54,879 nt of DNA from Anaerolineaceae bacterium. GTDB lineage: Bacteria; Chloroflexota; Anaerolineae; Aggregatilineales; Phototrophicaceae. Below the pieces are notes generated by a model, which was not told the DNA's origin, searched no databases, and saw nothing but the letters and a program-made list of their open reading frames with translations. The position numbers were made by a program, and so were the translations under genes. How positions within the stretch are numbered: the first letter of the stretch is position 1; each line of letters starts with the position of its first letter. Positions 33,013 to 42,386 of this stretch are shown here, one piece after another. Location: assembly GCA_016124855.1 (NCBI GenBank), contig WGMX01000080.1, forward strand, positions 1 through 54,879, given 5' to 3'.

Positions 33013-36000
33013 ATGCGTAAGCCACTCAAGGCACTGATTTTAGAAGATTCTGAAAATGATATTCTTCTCCTTCTCCGTGAACTGCGACGCGGTGACTTTG
33101 ATATCGATCATTTTGTCGTCAGCAATGCGTCAGATATGCGGGCAGCTTTAAGCAGCGGTGACTGGGACATAATCCTTTCCGACTATGCTATGGGCGGATT
33201 TGACGCGTTGGCTGCCCTGAAAATCGTGCAGGAATTTCGGATCGATATTCCGTTTATTATTATTTCGGGAACGGTCGGGGAAGATACCGCCGTTAAAGCC
33301 ATGAAAGCTGGCGCGAGTGACTTTTTTGCAAAAGACAAACTCACAAGGCTCGTACCGGCTGTCGAGCGTGAGCTGCGAGAAGCGGCAGGTCGGCGTAAAC
33401 GAGCGCAGGCGGAGGCGCGGTTCACAACCGCTTTTCAGGCCAGTCCCGTAGGAACGGTTATTTCTCGTTTATCGGATGGATTAGTAATGGATGTGAACGC
33501 TCGCTTTTTAAAGAGTTACGGTTTAACGCGTGACGAAGTTGTGGGAAAGCGTAGAGGAGAGCTTGAACTGTGGGAAGGGATAGATCGAACTGAAGAAGTT
33601 GTCCAAGAACTTCGCACTCAAGGTTCAGTCAATGGTATAGAAATAGCTTATCGCCACACATCGGGCCGGTTGGGCTACGCGCTGATGTCTGCCGAACTCA
33701 TTGAGTTAGATAACGAAATGTGTATCTTGAGCATGATCCACGACATCACCGATCGGAAGGAAGCGGAGACTGCTATAGAAGCCAGCGAAGAAAAGTTTCG
33801 TTTGCTGGCGGAAAATTCGACCGACATGATTACGCGATATTCGGCTGAAGGCCAGTTTCTATATGTATCACCGGCATGTCAATCCTTGTTAGGCTACGAG
33901 CCGGACGAGCTTATCGGGCATTCGGCATATGAATTCCTTCACCCTGATGATATTGAAATCATCACTCAAGTACACCGGAAGGTATTGGAACATCCGGCAG
34001 TATACACAACGGCCTATCGCAATCGGCATAAAACAGGTCGCTATGTTTGGTTTGAAACAATCAGCCGCACTATGGTGGATGCGGGAACAGGCAAGGTTCT
34101 CGAAATTCAAGCCGCGTCGCGTGATATTTCGGCACGTAAAGAAGACGAGCAAGCGCTTGAACGTTATGCGCAGCGGCTTGAACTGCTTCATGATATTGAC
34201 CTTGCCATTCTACGTGGGGAGGAACCAAAACCTGTTGCTGAATTGGTATTGCAGCGACTGCAAGTGTCAATGGCATTTGACAATGCCAGCATTACCATGT
34301 TTGATGCGGACACTCAACAGTATTTAGTGTTAGCTACTTTTGAGCCTATTCCCGATTATCAGCCTAATGAAGATATATGGTTGACAATTGATCAGTTGAA
34401 GCGCAACGAAATCTACACTGTAGACAATTTACAGAATAATGTGCAGTTACCCAACGATCAGGTATTGAAACGTGCCGGTTTCCAGTCTTATGTGCGCATC
34501 CCGCTGCTGTCCAGCGGGAATCTGCTAGGAACCTTCATGATATGTGCCAGAGAACCTCACATATTTTTAGAGGAAGAACTGAACGTTGCTAAAGAAGTGG
34601 CGTCTCAGTTAGCCATTGTGATTGAAAATGCACGCTTGCTTAAGGTCGAGCAGCGCCGAAATAGTGAACTTGAAGCCCTGCACCAAGCCAGCCTTGAGTT
34701 GACCAGCAGCTTAGACCTCGAACGTGTACTGACAACCGTTCTTGATTACGCGATTTTGTTGATCCATGCCAACGACGCGCATATCTTTTTGTATAAGGAT
34801 AATACACTCACGTTCGGCGCCGCCCAATGGGACGGGGAAAGACATACCAGACCGATTGCTGAACCACGACCTGAGGGTTTAACCTATACAGTGGCAAAAA
34901 GTGGGCAGCGGATGATTGTTCCGGATGTTAATCAGCATTCTTCTTTTGCAAATTGGCAGTGGGGCGGCGCCATCATTGGTTTGCCTTTGCGATACGCGGG
35001 TGAAGTCAACGGTGTGATGTCTATTGCCCTGCTGCAACCGCATTATTTCGCGGAACATGAAATCCGGCTGTTAGAATTGTTGGCAGATCAAGCCGCTATT
35101 GCCATTCACAATGCGCAGCTTTACCAGCAGGTTCAAAGCCACGCCAAAGAACTCGAACAGCACGTCTTGGAACGCACGCAGGAACTTCAGCGGGCACGAG
35201 ACCGTGTCATTGCGATTTTGAACAGCAGCAGCGATTCGGTCATTCTGGCAAACTCGCAGGGGCTTATCCAACAAACCAATCCGGGGTTCAACCGCCAGTT
35301 CGGCTACGATCAAGACGAGTTGTTTGACCGTCCGATGTCCAGTGTCATCGCACCTGAATCACTTGACCTGTTTCGTGAATCGATGGGATCAATCGGAAAT
35401 AACAGAGAGTCGAAACGGATTGAGGTGGTTGTTCAACGTAAGAATGAAACAACCTTTCCGGCAGACACCTTAATCTCGTCGTTTGCAGAAGGGGATGAGC
35501 GCATGGTTGTTTACAGCCTGCGCGACATTTCGCGTCTGAAACAGGTCGAGCTTGAGCTTCGCAGTGCCCTTGAAGCAGAGAAAGAACTCAACCAGCTCAA
35601 AACCAGTTTCACGTCGATTGTGTCACACGAGTTTCGCACGCCTTTGTCCGTCATTTTGGCGTCGTCCGACTCACTGCTTACCTATTATGACCGTATGGAT
35701 CAGCAGCGCAGGGTGGAGAAGCTCGAAAAGATCAACCAACAGGTGCAGCGGTTAATTCGGCTGATGAACGACGTGTTGACCATCACCCGCTCGGAAAGTG
35801 TTGGCTTTGACTTTAGACCCCGAAACCTTGACGTGATTCCGCTTTGTCAAGAAATTATCGAAGATGTCAAAGTGGTCTACAAACCGGATGCCAACATCAC
35901 TTTCTCAGCCGAGGGTAAGTGTGAATCAGTTAATATAGATGAGTTTCTATTTAGTCACATTTTGCAAAATCTAACTTCAAACGCCGTTAAATATTCCAAA

Positions 36001-36288
36001 TCTGATGGTCAGGTGGATATTCACCTCAATTGTTCACCCGCGCGCTTAATACTTCAGGTGGAGGACAACGGCATTGGTATACCGGCATCCCACCAAGCCT
36101 ATTTGTTTCAAGCGTTTCGGCGGGCGACTAACGTCGGGCAGATTCAAGGAACGGGTATCGGGCTGACTATCGTTAAACGGGCAGTGATCGCACACGGGGG
36201 CAAAATCGACTTCAGCAGTGTCGAAGGCAGCGGTACGACCTTCACGGTTACGCTGCCGCTGAGCGCGAACAAAGATCAGTCGAATTAA
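33013..36288 (+). CDS. Hybrid histidine kinase (REC-PAS-PAS-GAF-GAF-PAS-HisKA-HATPase)
   Basis: A 1091-residue soluble kinase without membrane segments. The receiver domain (residues 1-125) has Asp57 in ILSDYAMGGFDA. PAS domains lie at about 137-250 and 263-385 (YVSPACQSLLGYEPDELIGH), GAF domains at about 395-545 and 558-715, and a third PAS at about 735-850. HisKA has His872 in SIVSHEFRTPLS, and the ATPase has LQNLTSNAVKYS, DNGIGIP and GTGIGLTIV. An N-terminal receiver makes it an input target for the kinase two genes upstream. It is 16 bp after the single-domain regulator and ends convergent with an SDR gene. Confidence 0.93.
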   Translation: MRKPLKALILEDSENDILLLLRELRRGDFDIDHFVVSNASDMRAALSSGDWDIILSDYAMGGFDALAALKIVQEFRIDIPFIIISGTVGEDTAVKAMKAGASDFFAKDKLTRLVPAVERELREAAGRRKRAQAEARFTTAFQASPVGTVISRLSDGLVMDVNARFLKSYGLTRDEVVGKRRGELELWEGIDRTEEVVQELRTQGSVNGIEIAYRHTSGRLGYALMSAELIELDNEMCILSMIHDITDRKEAETAIEASEEKFRLLAENSTDMITRYSAEGQFLYVSPACQSLLGYEPDELIGHSAYEFLHPDDIEIITQVHRKVLEHPAVYTTAYRNRHKTGRYVWFETISRTMVDAGTGKVLEIQAASRDISARKEDEQALERYAQRLELLHDIDLAILRGEEPKPVAELVLQRLQVSMAFDNASITMFDADTQQYLVLATFEPIPDYQPNEDIWLTIDQLKRNEIYTVDNLQNNVQLPNDQVLKRAGFQSYVRIPLLSSGNLLGTFMICAREPHIFLEEELNVAKEVASQLAIVIENARLLKVEQRRNSELEALHQASLELTSSLDLERVLTTVLDYAILLIHANDAHIFLYKDNTLTFGAAQWDGERHTRPIAEPRPEGLTYTVAKSGQRMIVPDVNQHSSFANWQWGGAIIGLPLRYAGEVNGVMSIALLQPHYFAEHEIRLLELLADQAAIAIHNAQLYQQVQSHAKELEQHVLERTQELQRARDRVIAILNSSSDSVILANSQGLIQQTNPGFNRQFGYDQDELFDRPMSSVIAPESLDLFRESMGSIGNNRESKRIEVVVQRKNETTFPADTLISSFAEGDERMVVYSLRDISRLKQVELELRSALEAEKELNQLKTSFTSIVSHEFRTPLSVILASSDSLLTYYDRMDQQRRVEKLEKINQQVQRLIRLMNDVLTITRSESVGFDFRPRNLDVIPLCQEIIEDVKVVYKPDANITFSAEGKCESVNIDEFLFSHILQNLTSNAVKYSKSDGQVDIHLNCSPARLILQVEDNGIGIPASHQAYLFQAFRRATNVGQIQGTGIGLTIVKRAVIAHGGKIDFSSVEGSGTTFTVTLPLSANKDQSN

Positions 36289-36293
36289 ACCCT

Positions 36294-37049
36294 TTACATT
36301 GTGTTTAAGAGCCAGCCACCATCAGCGGCAACCTCTGAACCCACGACAAAGGATGAAGTGTCTGATGCCAGAAACAGGGCTACTTTGGCGACTTCTTCGG
36401 GCTGGCCTAACCGCTTAACCGGTGAACGGGCGATACGTGCTACATCTTGAGCATCTAAAATGGCCTGTGAAGAACCGGAGCGTTCCAGAAGGCGGGTGGC
36501 AGTCGGGCCGATGGCAATGGTGTTCACCCGAATACTTCGTCCGATGAGTTCAGCCGCCAGCGCGCGAGCCAGCGCATGGATCGCGCCTTTGCCTGATGTA
36601 TAAAGCGAACTGTTGGCAATACCGGTGAGCGCGTTCACCGAGCCATTGAAAATGATGGATGCGGGTGTGTTCAAAAAGGGAAGCGCTTTTTGAACCGTGA
36701 AATACGACCCTTTGAAATTGGTATCAATCATGTCGTCGAAAGCGGCTTCATCAATTTCTTCGAGCGCCGCGCCCTTAAAGACACCGGCGTTCACAAAGAG
36801 AATATCCAATTTCCCAAATGTTTCGTGAATGCGGGTCATCAGGCTGTCGATCTCACCGAGTTTGGAAATATCGGTTGGGACAGCCATCACATCGTCACCG
36901 AGTTCACGGGCAGTGGCTTCAAGCGTTTCAGGGTTGCGTCCTGTAATCACCACTTTAGCGCCGTTGGCATAAAATTCTCGAGCTGTCGCCAGACCGATGC
37001 CGCTGTTGCCACCTGTCACTAAAGCAACTTTACCTTCAAGCACGCCCAT
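36294..37049 (-). CDS. SDR-family oxidoreductase
   Basis: A 251-residue classical SDR with the complete set of motifs: TGGNSGIGLA cofactor loop, NAGVF, Ser in FNGSVNALTG and the YxxxK pair in SLYTSGKGAIHAL, followed by IAIGPTATRL. Unlike the SDR at 9805 the catalytic Lys is present. The preference is probably NADP, because TGRN follows the second strand, but this is a weak rule. It is the last gene of the minus-strand group and only 6 bp separate its stop from the convergent kinase stop. Confidence 0.9.
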   Translation of the reverse strand: MGVLEGKVALVTGGNSGIGLATAREFYANGAKVVITGRNPETLEATARELGDDVMAVPTDISKLGEIDSLMTRIHETFGKLDILFVNAGVFKGAALEEIDEAAFDDMIDTNFKGSYFTVQKALPFLNTPASIIFNGSVNALTGIANSSLYTSGKGAIHALARALAAELIGRSIRVNTIAIGPTATRLLERSGSSQAILDAQDVARIARSPVKRLGQPEEVAKVALFLASDTSSFVVGSEVAADGGWLLNTM

Positions 37050-37306
37050 GATATTTTCCTTTGATTAAGCAGGCAGCACATGGTTGTGCGCCGTTCGGTG
37101 ATACAGCCATGATACGGGCTGTAGGGTTGATTGTCGTGAGAAATTCCACTTATATTTGAGGTCATCTACACAGTCCAATGCGGGCAGGCTGTCAGACGTG
37201 GATGCAAATCAAAATCATCTCGAAATGAGCCGATTAGAACGGTTTCGGGTGCTGTTCGTTTTGGAATCGTGGACGGGCGATCAGGGAAGGCTTGAAGCCC
37301 TTCCGC

Positions 37307-38029
37307 TCAGTCAACTTGTAGATAACGCCCCACGATTTGACGGACTTTGGCACGGGCGCGGTGCAGCAGCACCCGTTGGTTGATTTCCGAAACCGCCAGA
37401 GCGTCACAGACTTCAGTCGCGCTCCAACCTTCAACATCGCGCATCAGAATCACCTGCTGTTGAAGTGTAGGCAGAAGGCGGATAGCAGCGTGAATATGCG
37501 CCAGTGTTTCTTGAGCCAGCAGACTGTCTTCGGGGATAACTTCCCATGTGTTGGGATGATTGTCGACCTGCCAGTGAAAGGCCGATTCCGCCGTGCTAGG
37601 CCGGCTAAAATCATCGGATGTGAGCGTGGACTCAAACTCGTCATAATCGGCGTCGATAATGTCGGAAAGGGATACATAGCGCCCTTCACGGTGGGCGCGC
37701 GTTATGGCACGGTTGGTGAGGATACTGAATATCCACGTTTTGAGCGATGAGCGTCCTTCAAAACGAGTTAATCCGCGCAGCACCGCCATCCATGTTTCTT
37801 GAATAACATCTTCAGCAACACACGGGTCTTTGACATAGATCAGCGCCAGACGCAGCATCGCGTCATAGTAAAGCGTCATCAATTTCGAAAAGGCGGCTTC
37901 ATCCCCATCCCGTAGAGCATCAATCGGATGGTTGTTTGGTTCGGGATGCGCCGGATAAGTGAAGCCGGATTTTTCTGATGGTGACGTATGCCCTGATCTG
38001 TTGGTGTTGGGTTTGAAGATGGTATTCAT
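37307..38029 (-). CDS. ECF-type RNA polymerase sigma factor
   Basis: A 240-residue sigma-70-family factor with regions 2 and 4 only. Region 2 (about residues 40-120) has DAMLRLALIYVKDPCVAEDV, then IQETW and FEGRSSLKTWIFSILTN. Region 4 (about 180-235) has LLPTLQQQVILMRDVEGWSA followed by the recognition helix VSEINQRVLLHRARAKVR. The linker between them is long and acidic. The ATG at 38029 lies 7 bp after the esterase stop; a longer frame would run back over that gene. No anti-sigma gene is adjacent, so control may be at the level of transcription. Confidence 0.9.
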   Translation of the reverse strand: MNTIFKPNTNRSGHTSPSEKSGFTYPAHPEPNNHPIDALRDGDEAAFSKLMTLYYDAMLRLALIYVKDPCVAEDVIQETWMAVLRGLTRFEGRSSLKTWIFSILTNRAITRAHREGRYVSLSDIIDADYDEFESTLTSDDFSRPSTAESAFHWQVDNHPNTWEVIPEDSLLAQETLAHIHAAIRLLPTLQQQVILMRDVEGWSATEVCDALAVSEINQRVLLHRARAKVRQIVGRYLQVD

Positions 38030-38036
38030 GATGTTG

Positions 38037-38996
38037 TTAGGATGTCCCTGAAAAAGCGTCACGCAGCCACGAGGTAGCCAGTGCCATCGCGCCACGAGCT
38101 GCGCTGGTATCTGCCAGCGGGTTGAGCATAACGAAGTCATGGATTGTGCCTTGAAAACGGGCGGTGGTGACACGAACACCGGCTTGACGCAGCTTGTTGG
38201 CATACGCTTCACCTTCGTCCCGCAGCACATCTGCTTCAGCGGTAATGATTAATGCCGTTGGTAAACCTTTGAGCTGTTCGACGCTGGCTCTTAAGGGTGA
38301 AGCCGTAATTTGCTTACGTTCATCCGGGTCAGTTGTATATTGGTTCCAAAACCACTGCATGGCATCCCGTCGCAGGTGATACCCTTCACCGAACTGATGA
38401 TAGGATTCCGTGTCGAAACTGGCATCGGTGACGGGGTAAAACAGCAGTTGATGTCCGATAACCGGAGCGCTGCGTTCTTTGGCAAGTAAGGTGACGGCTG
38501 CTGCCATATTGCCGCCGACACTGTCGCCAGCAACAGCGATGCGGTCAACGTCAAAGCTGTATTCTGACCCGTGTTCGGCAACCCATTGAACCACACTGTA
38601 ACTTTCTTCGATGGCTGTTGGATATTTTGCCTCTGGCGACCGGCTGTAGTTCGGAAACACCACCGCTGCTTGAGCGCCAACCGCCAATTCACGGACGAGC
38701 CGGTCATGAGTCAGTTTGTCACCGAAAACCCATCCCGCACCATGAATAAAGAAAATCACAGGGAGTTTGGAGGGTGCGTTTTGCGGGCGCAAAATGCGAA
38801 TGGATATCTTGCGACCTGTGCGCGTTTGAATGAATGTGTCCTCGATATCAACGGCAGGCAGATTGACCGGTTTGGATTGGACGTCGTCAAGCACCGTGCG
38901 ACCGTTTTCCGGGCCAAGTTCGAACAAAAAAGGCGGTTTGGCGTTGGCATCTGCAAAGGCTTGTGCTTCAGGTTCAAGTTGAATTTGTGCGGTCAT
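38037..38996 (-). CDS. Alpha/beta hydrolase, HSL-type esterase
   Basis: A 319-residue carboxylesterase of the hormone-sensitive-lipase group. The oxyanion motif is FFIHGAGWVFG (HGAG rather than HGGG), the nucleophile motif is VAGDSVGGNMAAAV, the Asp is in TAEADVLRDEG and the His in TIHDFVMLN. The ATG at 38996 has GAAGGT upstream; the longer frame adds 17 residues without support. It precedes the sigma factor in the same operon. It probably hydrolyses small acyl esters; the natural substrate is unknown. Confidence 0.9.
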   Translation of the reverse strand: MTAQIQLEPEAQAFADANAKPPFLFELGPENGRTVLDDVQSKPVNLPAVDIEDTFIQTRTGRKISIRILRPQNAPSKLPVIFFIHGAGWVFGDKLTHDRLVRELAVGAQAAVVFPNYSRSPEAKYPTAIEESYSVVQWVAEHGSEYSFDVDRIAVAGDSVGGNMAAAVTLLAKERSAPVIGHQLLFYPVTDASFDTESYHQFGEGYHLRRDAMQWFWNQYTTDPDERKQITASPLRASVEQLKGLPTALIITAEADVLRDEGEAYANKLRQAGVRVTTARFQGTIHDFVMLNPLADTSAARGAMALATSWLRDAFSGTS

Positions 38997-39113
38997 GTGC
39001 TTACCTTCGTAGGAAATAACGATAGATGGACATTTACTCGCGGGCATCGTCCCGTGAATGATGATAATTGTCTTCTGGTAGGGACGCAGTTCATCCCATC
39101 CGCATGTGATAGC

Positions 39114-39842
39114 TTAATTTGCCGGACTTAACTCAAGCACCGTCATGGCTGCTTCTTCAATCAATTGGGCGACACGAGAGGGGTGAGAAATCATGACGAC
39201 ATGTGATGCGCCATCGATAGCGATGGTGTTCTTTGAACCGGCACGTTCAGCCATAAAATGTTGAGCAGCTGCCGGAATATTCTTATCTGCTTCGCCGAAG
39301 ATGAACCACGATGGCAGTGTTTTCCACGCGGCGGCGCTGGATGCTTCGGTGAGTGCGGCCTGTGTAATGGGGCGTTGGGTAGCCGCCATGATTTTGGCCT
39401 GTGCTTCGGGGACATCTGCTGCGAACTGCTGCCAGAATTTATCGGTCTGGATATACAGATCGGTGCCACCATCAGCAAGTTTAACCGGTAGAAGGGTCGG
39501 GCCAAGTGTGCTGCCCGGATAGCGACCGGAAAGGTCTGCGGCACTTTCCCCAATTTCGGGCGCAAAGGCGGCGACGTAGACCAGCGCTTTCACATTGTCG
39601 CTGGCATATGCGGCGTTACTAATGACCATCCCGCCATACGAATGACCGACGAGAATGACCGGCCCGTCGATGCTTTGAAGCAGGCTGGTGAGGTTTTCGG
39701 CGTCAACCTTTACACTTCGTAAGGGATTAGCGGCAGCCGCTGCGGGATAACCTTCACCACTTAATTGGGAGATAACCCCTTCCCAACTGGATGATTCAGC
39801 AAATGCACCGTGAACAAAGACAATCGTGGGTTTGGCATTCAT
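39114..39842 (-). CDS. Alpha/beta hydrolase, cytoplasmic
   Basis: A 242-residue alpha/beta hydrolase. The oxyanion region is IVFVHGAFAESSSW, the nucleophile is Ser in LVGHSYGGMVI, the acid probably lies near FIFGEADKNIP and the His in DGASHVVMISHPS. It is similar in layout to the secreted copy at 39943, and the two probably arose by duplication. The ATG at 39842 gives an immediate core strand; a TTG 21 bases upstream is possible. Members include esterases and haloperoxidase-like enzymes. No substrate is supported. Confidence 0.87.
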   Translation of the reverse strand: MNAKPTIVFVHGAFAESSSWEGVISQLSGEGYPAAAAANPLRSVKVDAENLTSLLQSIDGPVILVGHSYGGMVISNAAYASDNVKALVYVAAFAPEIGESAADLSGRYPGSTLGPTLLPVKLADGGTDLYIQTDKFWQQFAADVPEAQAKIMAATQRPITQAALTEASSAAAWKTLPSWFIFGEADKNIPAAAQHFMAERAGSKNTIAIDGASHVVMISHPSRVAQLIEEAAMTVLELSPAN

Positions 39843-39942
39843 AGTTATTTGTATCCCTCGCAATAAGGCTCAAAACCGAATATGAATGGTGTGGGTAGTA
39901 GGGAAAAGGCGTGTCTTTTCCCTACTCCACTGAATCTGGTAA

Positions 39943-40761
39943 TTAGCTTGCGGATACTGCTGTGGCAGCTTCTTCGATCAGTTTGGCGACAGCATCAGGA
40001 TGAGAAATCATCGGAACATGGCTTGATTCGACTTCGACGGTGGTTGCACCCATGCGCTTGGCGAACAGTCGCTCGACATCCGCAGGAATGGCTTCATCGT
40101 TGGTGGCGACCATATACCACGATGGGACGGATTTCCAAGTCGGGACACCCATCACATCGGCTAAGGCGGTGGTGTTCAAAGGCTGCTGAACCGACCACAT
40201 CACCTTGGCTGTTGCCGGATCAACATCAGAAGCGAAGTGACCGACAAAATCATCCTGCGGCAGCCACGCATAGCCTTGAGTATCAATGACGAGATGGGCT
40301 AATGCGGGTGTGGGCGCACCCTGTGCCAACAGTGCACCAATCGATTCGCCTTCATCCAGACCGAAAGCTGCGATATAGACCACGCCGACAACTTTAGGAT
40401 CATCTCCGCCTAGCGCGCTGATAATCTGACCACCGTACGAATGTCCGGCGAGAATGGTGGGGCCGGTCAAGGTATCAAGCACATGCTTCAACTTAGCGAC
40501 ATTATCCGCCAAGGATGTGTGCGGGAATTGAGGCGCGATAACATTGTATCCGGCGGCCTGTAGTTCCTTGATAACCGGGGCCCAGCTTGAACCGTCTGCC
40601 CATGCGCCGTGTACCAAGACAATGTTGGGTAGTACCGCGGCGGATCCGCTCGGTACGGCTGTGGCATCCTGAGCCATTACGGGGATGCTCACAATGAACA
40701 TCGCCGCAATTACGAAAGCGATAGCGCGGGTTACGTTTCGTGCAGATGTCAGTCGTTTCAT
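39943..40761 (-). CDS. Alpha/beta hydrolase with signal peptide
   Basis: A 272-residue exported hydrolase. The N-terminus is a Sec signal (MKRLTSARNVTRAIAFVIAA to VMAQDAT, cleavage after VMA about residue 30). Core motifs are IVLVHGAWADGSSW, Ser in LAGHSYGGQII, MVATNDEAIP and His in ESSHVPMISHP. It is a paralogue of the cytoplasmic enzyme downstream, so the same chemistry is placed on both sides of the membrane. AGGAGA precedes the ATG. Confidence 0.88.
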   Translation of the reverse strand: MKRLTSARNVTRAIAFVIAAMFIVSIPVMAQDATAVPSGSAAVLPNIVLVHGAWADGSSWAPVIKELQAAGYNVIAPQFPHTSLADNVAKLKHVLDTLTGPTILAGHSYGGQIISALGGDDPKVVGVVYIAAFGLDEGESIGALLAQGAPTPALAHLVIDTQGYAWLPQDDFVGHFASDVDPATAKVMWSVQQPLNTTALADVMGVPTWKSVPSWYMVATNDEAIPADVERLFAKRMGATTVEVESSHVPMISHPDAVAKLIEEAATAVSAS

Positions 40762-40880
40762 GGCAATCGTCTCCTAAAAATTAAGAACCTTTGGTTTAGT
40801 GTGGAAGCAGCCCTTTTTGTTTTGAACCGCTTCACCGACATCCTTAGAATAGACTTTTACCATGCCATCGTCGTGAGGAT

Positions 40881-40916
40881 TTTCACTCATAAATGTGAGT
40901 GGTTTCACTCAAATGT
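40881..40916. repeat. Direct repeat TTTCACTCA(T)AAATG with internal stem
   Basis: TTTCACTCATAAATG (from 40881) and TTTCACTCAAATG (from 40904) are near-identical 13-14-base direct repeats. The first also forms a stem, CACTCA with TGAGTG at 40896-40901. They lie between Dps and the secreted hydrolase gene, upstream of the latter, so they could be a regulatory site for it. Confidence 0.4.
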
Positions 40917-40924
40917 CAACAACC

Positions 40925-41419
40925 TTAGCCCTGAATATGCGCTTCCAAAAACCACAGATCTTTGTCAACTGCACGTCCGATTTCGGTGAACAAATCCGCC
41001 GTAATCGCATCTTCATCATCGGTGGCGGTTTCAATGGCAGCACGAACGCCAGAGGCATAAGCCCCGTAGCGCTGGGCTAGAACTTCCACAACCTGTTTTT
41101 CAGTTACGATGTCGGTCGGGAATTCCGGCAGTTGGGACTGCGCAGCGGCGATCCGCACGGTTCCCATCGCTTTTCCACCCAGCGCGGTGGCGCGTTCAGC
41201 GATAGAGTCGGTGAATTCGCTCAGCCGCCCTGCCAGCTCGTCAAACAACAGATGCAGTTGGATAAAGTTCATACCTTTGACGTTCCAGTGGGCTTGTTTG
41301 ACCTGACTGTAAAGATCAAAGGTGTCGGCTAACTGCTGGTTAACCAAGCCAATCATGGTATCGCGCAGGGGTTTGGATAAATCATTGCGCGTTTCGAATG
41401 TGTCTTTCTTTTTTGCCAT
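40925..41419 (-). CDS. dps: Dps-family DNA-protection ferritin-like protein
   Basis: A 164-residue Dps protein. The inter-subunit ferroxidase residues are in KQAHWNVKGMNFIQLHLLFD and the following AGRLSEFTDSIAERATALGG. The lysine-rich N-terminus (MAKKKDTF) suits DNA binding. Dps forms a dodecamer that stores iron, detoxifies peroxide and coats DNA during stress. The ATG at 41419, after GAGAGGGGAA, is chosen over a longer frame. It lies in a minus-strand run with a LuxR-type regulator directly upstream, which may control it. Confidence 0.93.
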   Translation of the reverse strand: MAKKKDTFETRNDLSKPLRDTMIGLVNQQLADTFDLYSQVKQAHWNVKGMNFIQLHLLFDELAGRLSEFTDSIAERATALGGKAMGTVRIAAAQSQLPEFPTDIVTEKQVVEVLAQRYGAYASGVRAAIETATDDEDAITADLFTEIGRAVDKDLWFLEAHIQG

Positions 41420-41507
41420 TAGATTCCCCTCTCGTCGGTAGATAAATAACAATTGATTTAGATGACTGGTGGCGTCATTCTGTTCTTAACACCATCCAGC
41501 TTAAACC

Positions 41508-41756
41508 CTAAGCATTCTCGTTGTCGCCAGTAATTCCACTTAATTCCAAACTGGGGAGCAGCCCTCTGTCCATAACATGTAAGGTGGCTTCGAGACGCGA
41601 CGAAACCCCCAACTTATCAAATATGTGGTAGAGGTGATTTTCGACTGTTCGGGTGCTGATGCACAGTTCCAGAGCGATTTTTGCGTTGCGACGGCCTTTA
41701 GCGACTAAGGCTAAAACTCGGCGTTCTTGTGTCGTTAGTTCGTTATAGGTTTTCAT
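41508..41756 (-). CDS. Small stand-alone LuxR/GerE-type DNA-binding protein
   Basis: An 82-residue protein that is almost only a LuxR-type helix-turn-helix: LTTQERRVLALVAKGRRNAK, then IALELCISTRTVENHLYHIF and DKLGVSSRLEATLHV. No receiver or ligand domain is present, so its activity is probably set by amount or by a partner. AGGAG precedes the ATG. It is followed 88 bp later by dps on the same strand and may act on that group. Confidence 0.88.
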   Translation of the reverse strand: MKTYNELTTQERRVLALVAKGRRNAKIALELCISTRTVENHLYHIFDKLGVSSRLEATLHVMDRGLLPSLELSGITGDNENA

Positions 41757-41912
41757 GAGCTTTCTCCTAAAAAAATTTACTGATATTAACGGCCTGAAGA
41801 ACTACTGAGAATTGTGCTGCCTGCTGGTAACGCGAGAGGCTTGCACCCTGATTATGTTCCCCGATACGGGAAAACGCTGATGGTCGGTGGACGGCAATTG
41901 ATGCCTGCTGTC

Positions 41913-42329
41913 CTAGCCTTTTTTGCACTCCTGCCAATTAGGAGAGTATTTACGTAACAAGCGGCTGACATGTGCCGGATGATATGACACACCAAACTGC
42001 TGTTTAAGCAGTACCGCAACCCGACTGGTCGTCCATTGATTGCCTTGAAAGCCGTAACTTTCGGCTCCACGAGCAATCAACAGCGGCAGTTGGCTTAACT
42101 GCTCGGCTGTCAGCGCGGTTCGCCGCCCGGGTACAGGGTTCTTACGGAGCGATGCAGTGCCACCGTCGCCTTCACGCACCCGTTTGAGCCATTGACTGAC
42201 CGCGCCCTGCGTTACACCCAACTCTGCCGCAATCGCCGCCTGCGACCAACCTTGTTGATGCAGTTCCCACGCACGCAGCCGACGTGTTTCGCGCCAATCA
42301 AGCGGTTCAGGGCTTGCGGTTGGGGACAT
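41913..42329 (-). pseudogene. IS630-type transposase N-terminal (helix-turn-helix) fragment
   Basis: A 138-residue reading frame resembling the DNA-binding half of IS630-family transposases: helix-turn-helix ELHQQGWSQAAIAAELGVTQ with GAVSQWLKR, a linker, then a winged helix TTSRVAVLLKQQFGVSYHPA with HVSRLL. It ends at an A6-G run (41917-41924 on the plus strand reads CCTTTTTT), the type of slippery site used for frameshifting in two-frame IS630 elements. The shifted frame runs only about 20 more codons and has no DDE domain. AAGGAAG before the ATG suggests it is still translated. It may be an IS remnant or a co-opted DNA-binding protein, divergent from the large STAND gene. Confidence 0.7.
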
Positions 42330-42377
42330 GATATCTTCCTTAAAAAGAGATATTTATTAGCGACTAATGCAGCGATT

Positions 42378-42386
42378 TGGTATAAT
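42378..42386 (+). promoter_or_regulatory. Extended -10 promoter for the STAND gene
   Basis: TGGTATAAT is an extended -10 element with a perfect TATAAT (42381-42386). The -35 region is weak (TTAGCG at 42357, spacing 18). It lies 122 bp before the ATG at 42509. Confidence 0.55.
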
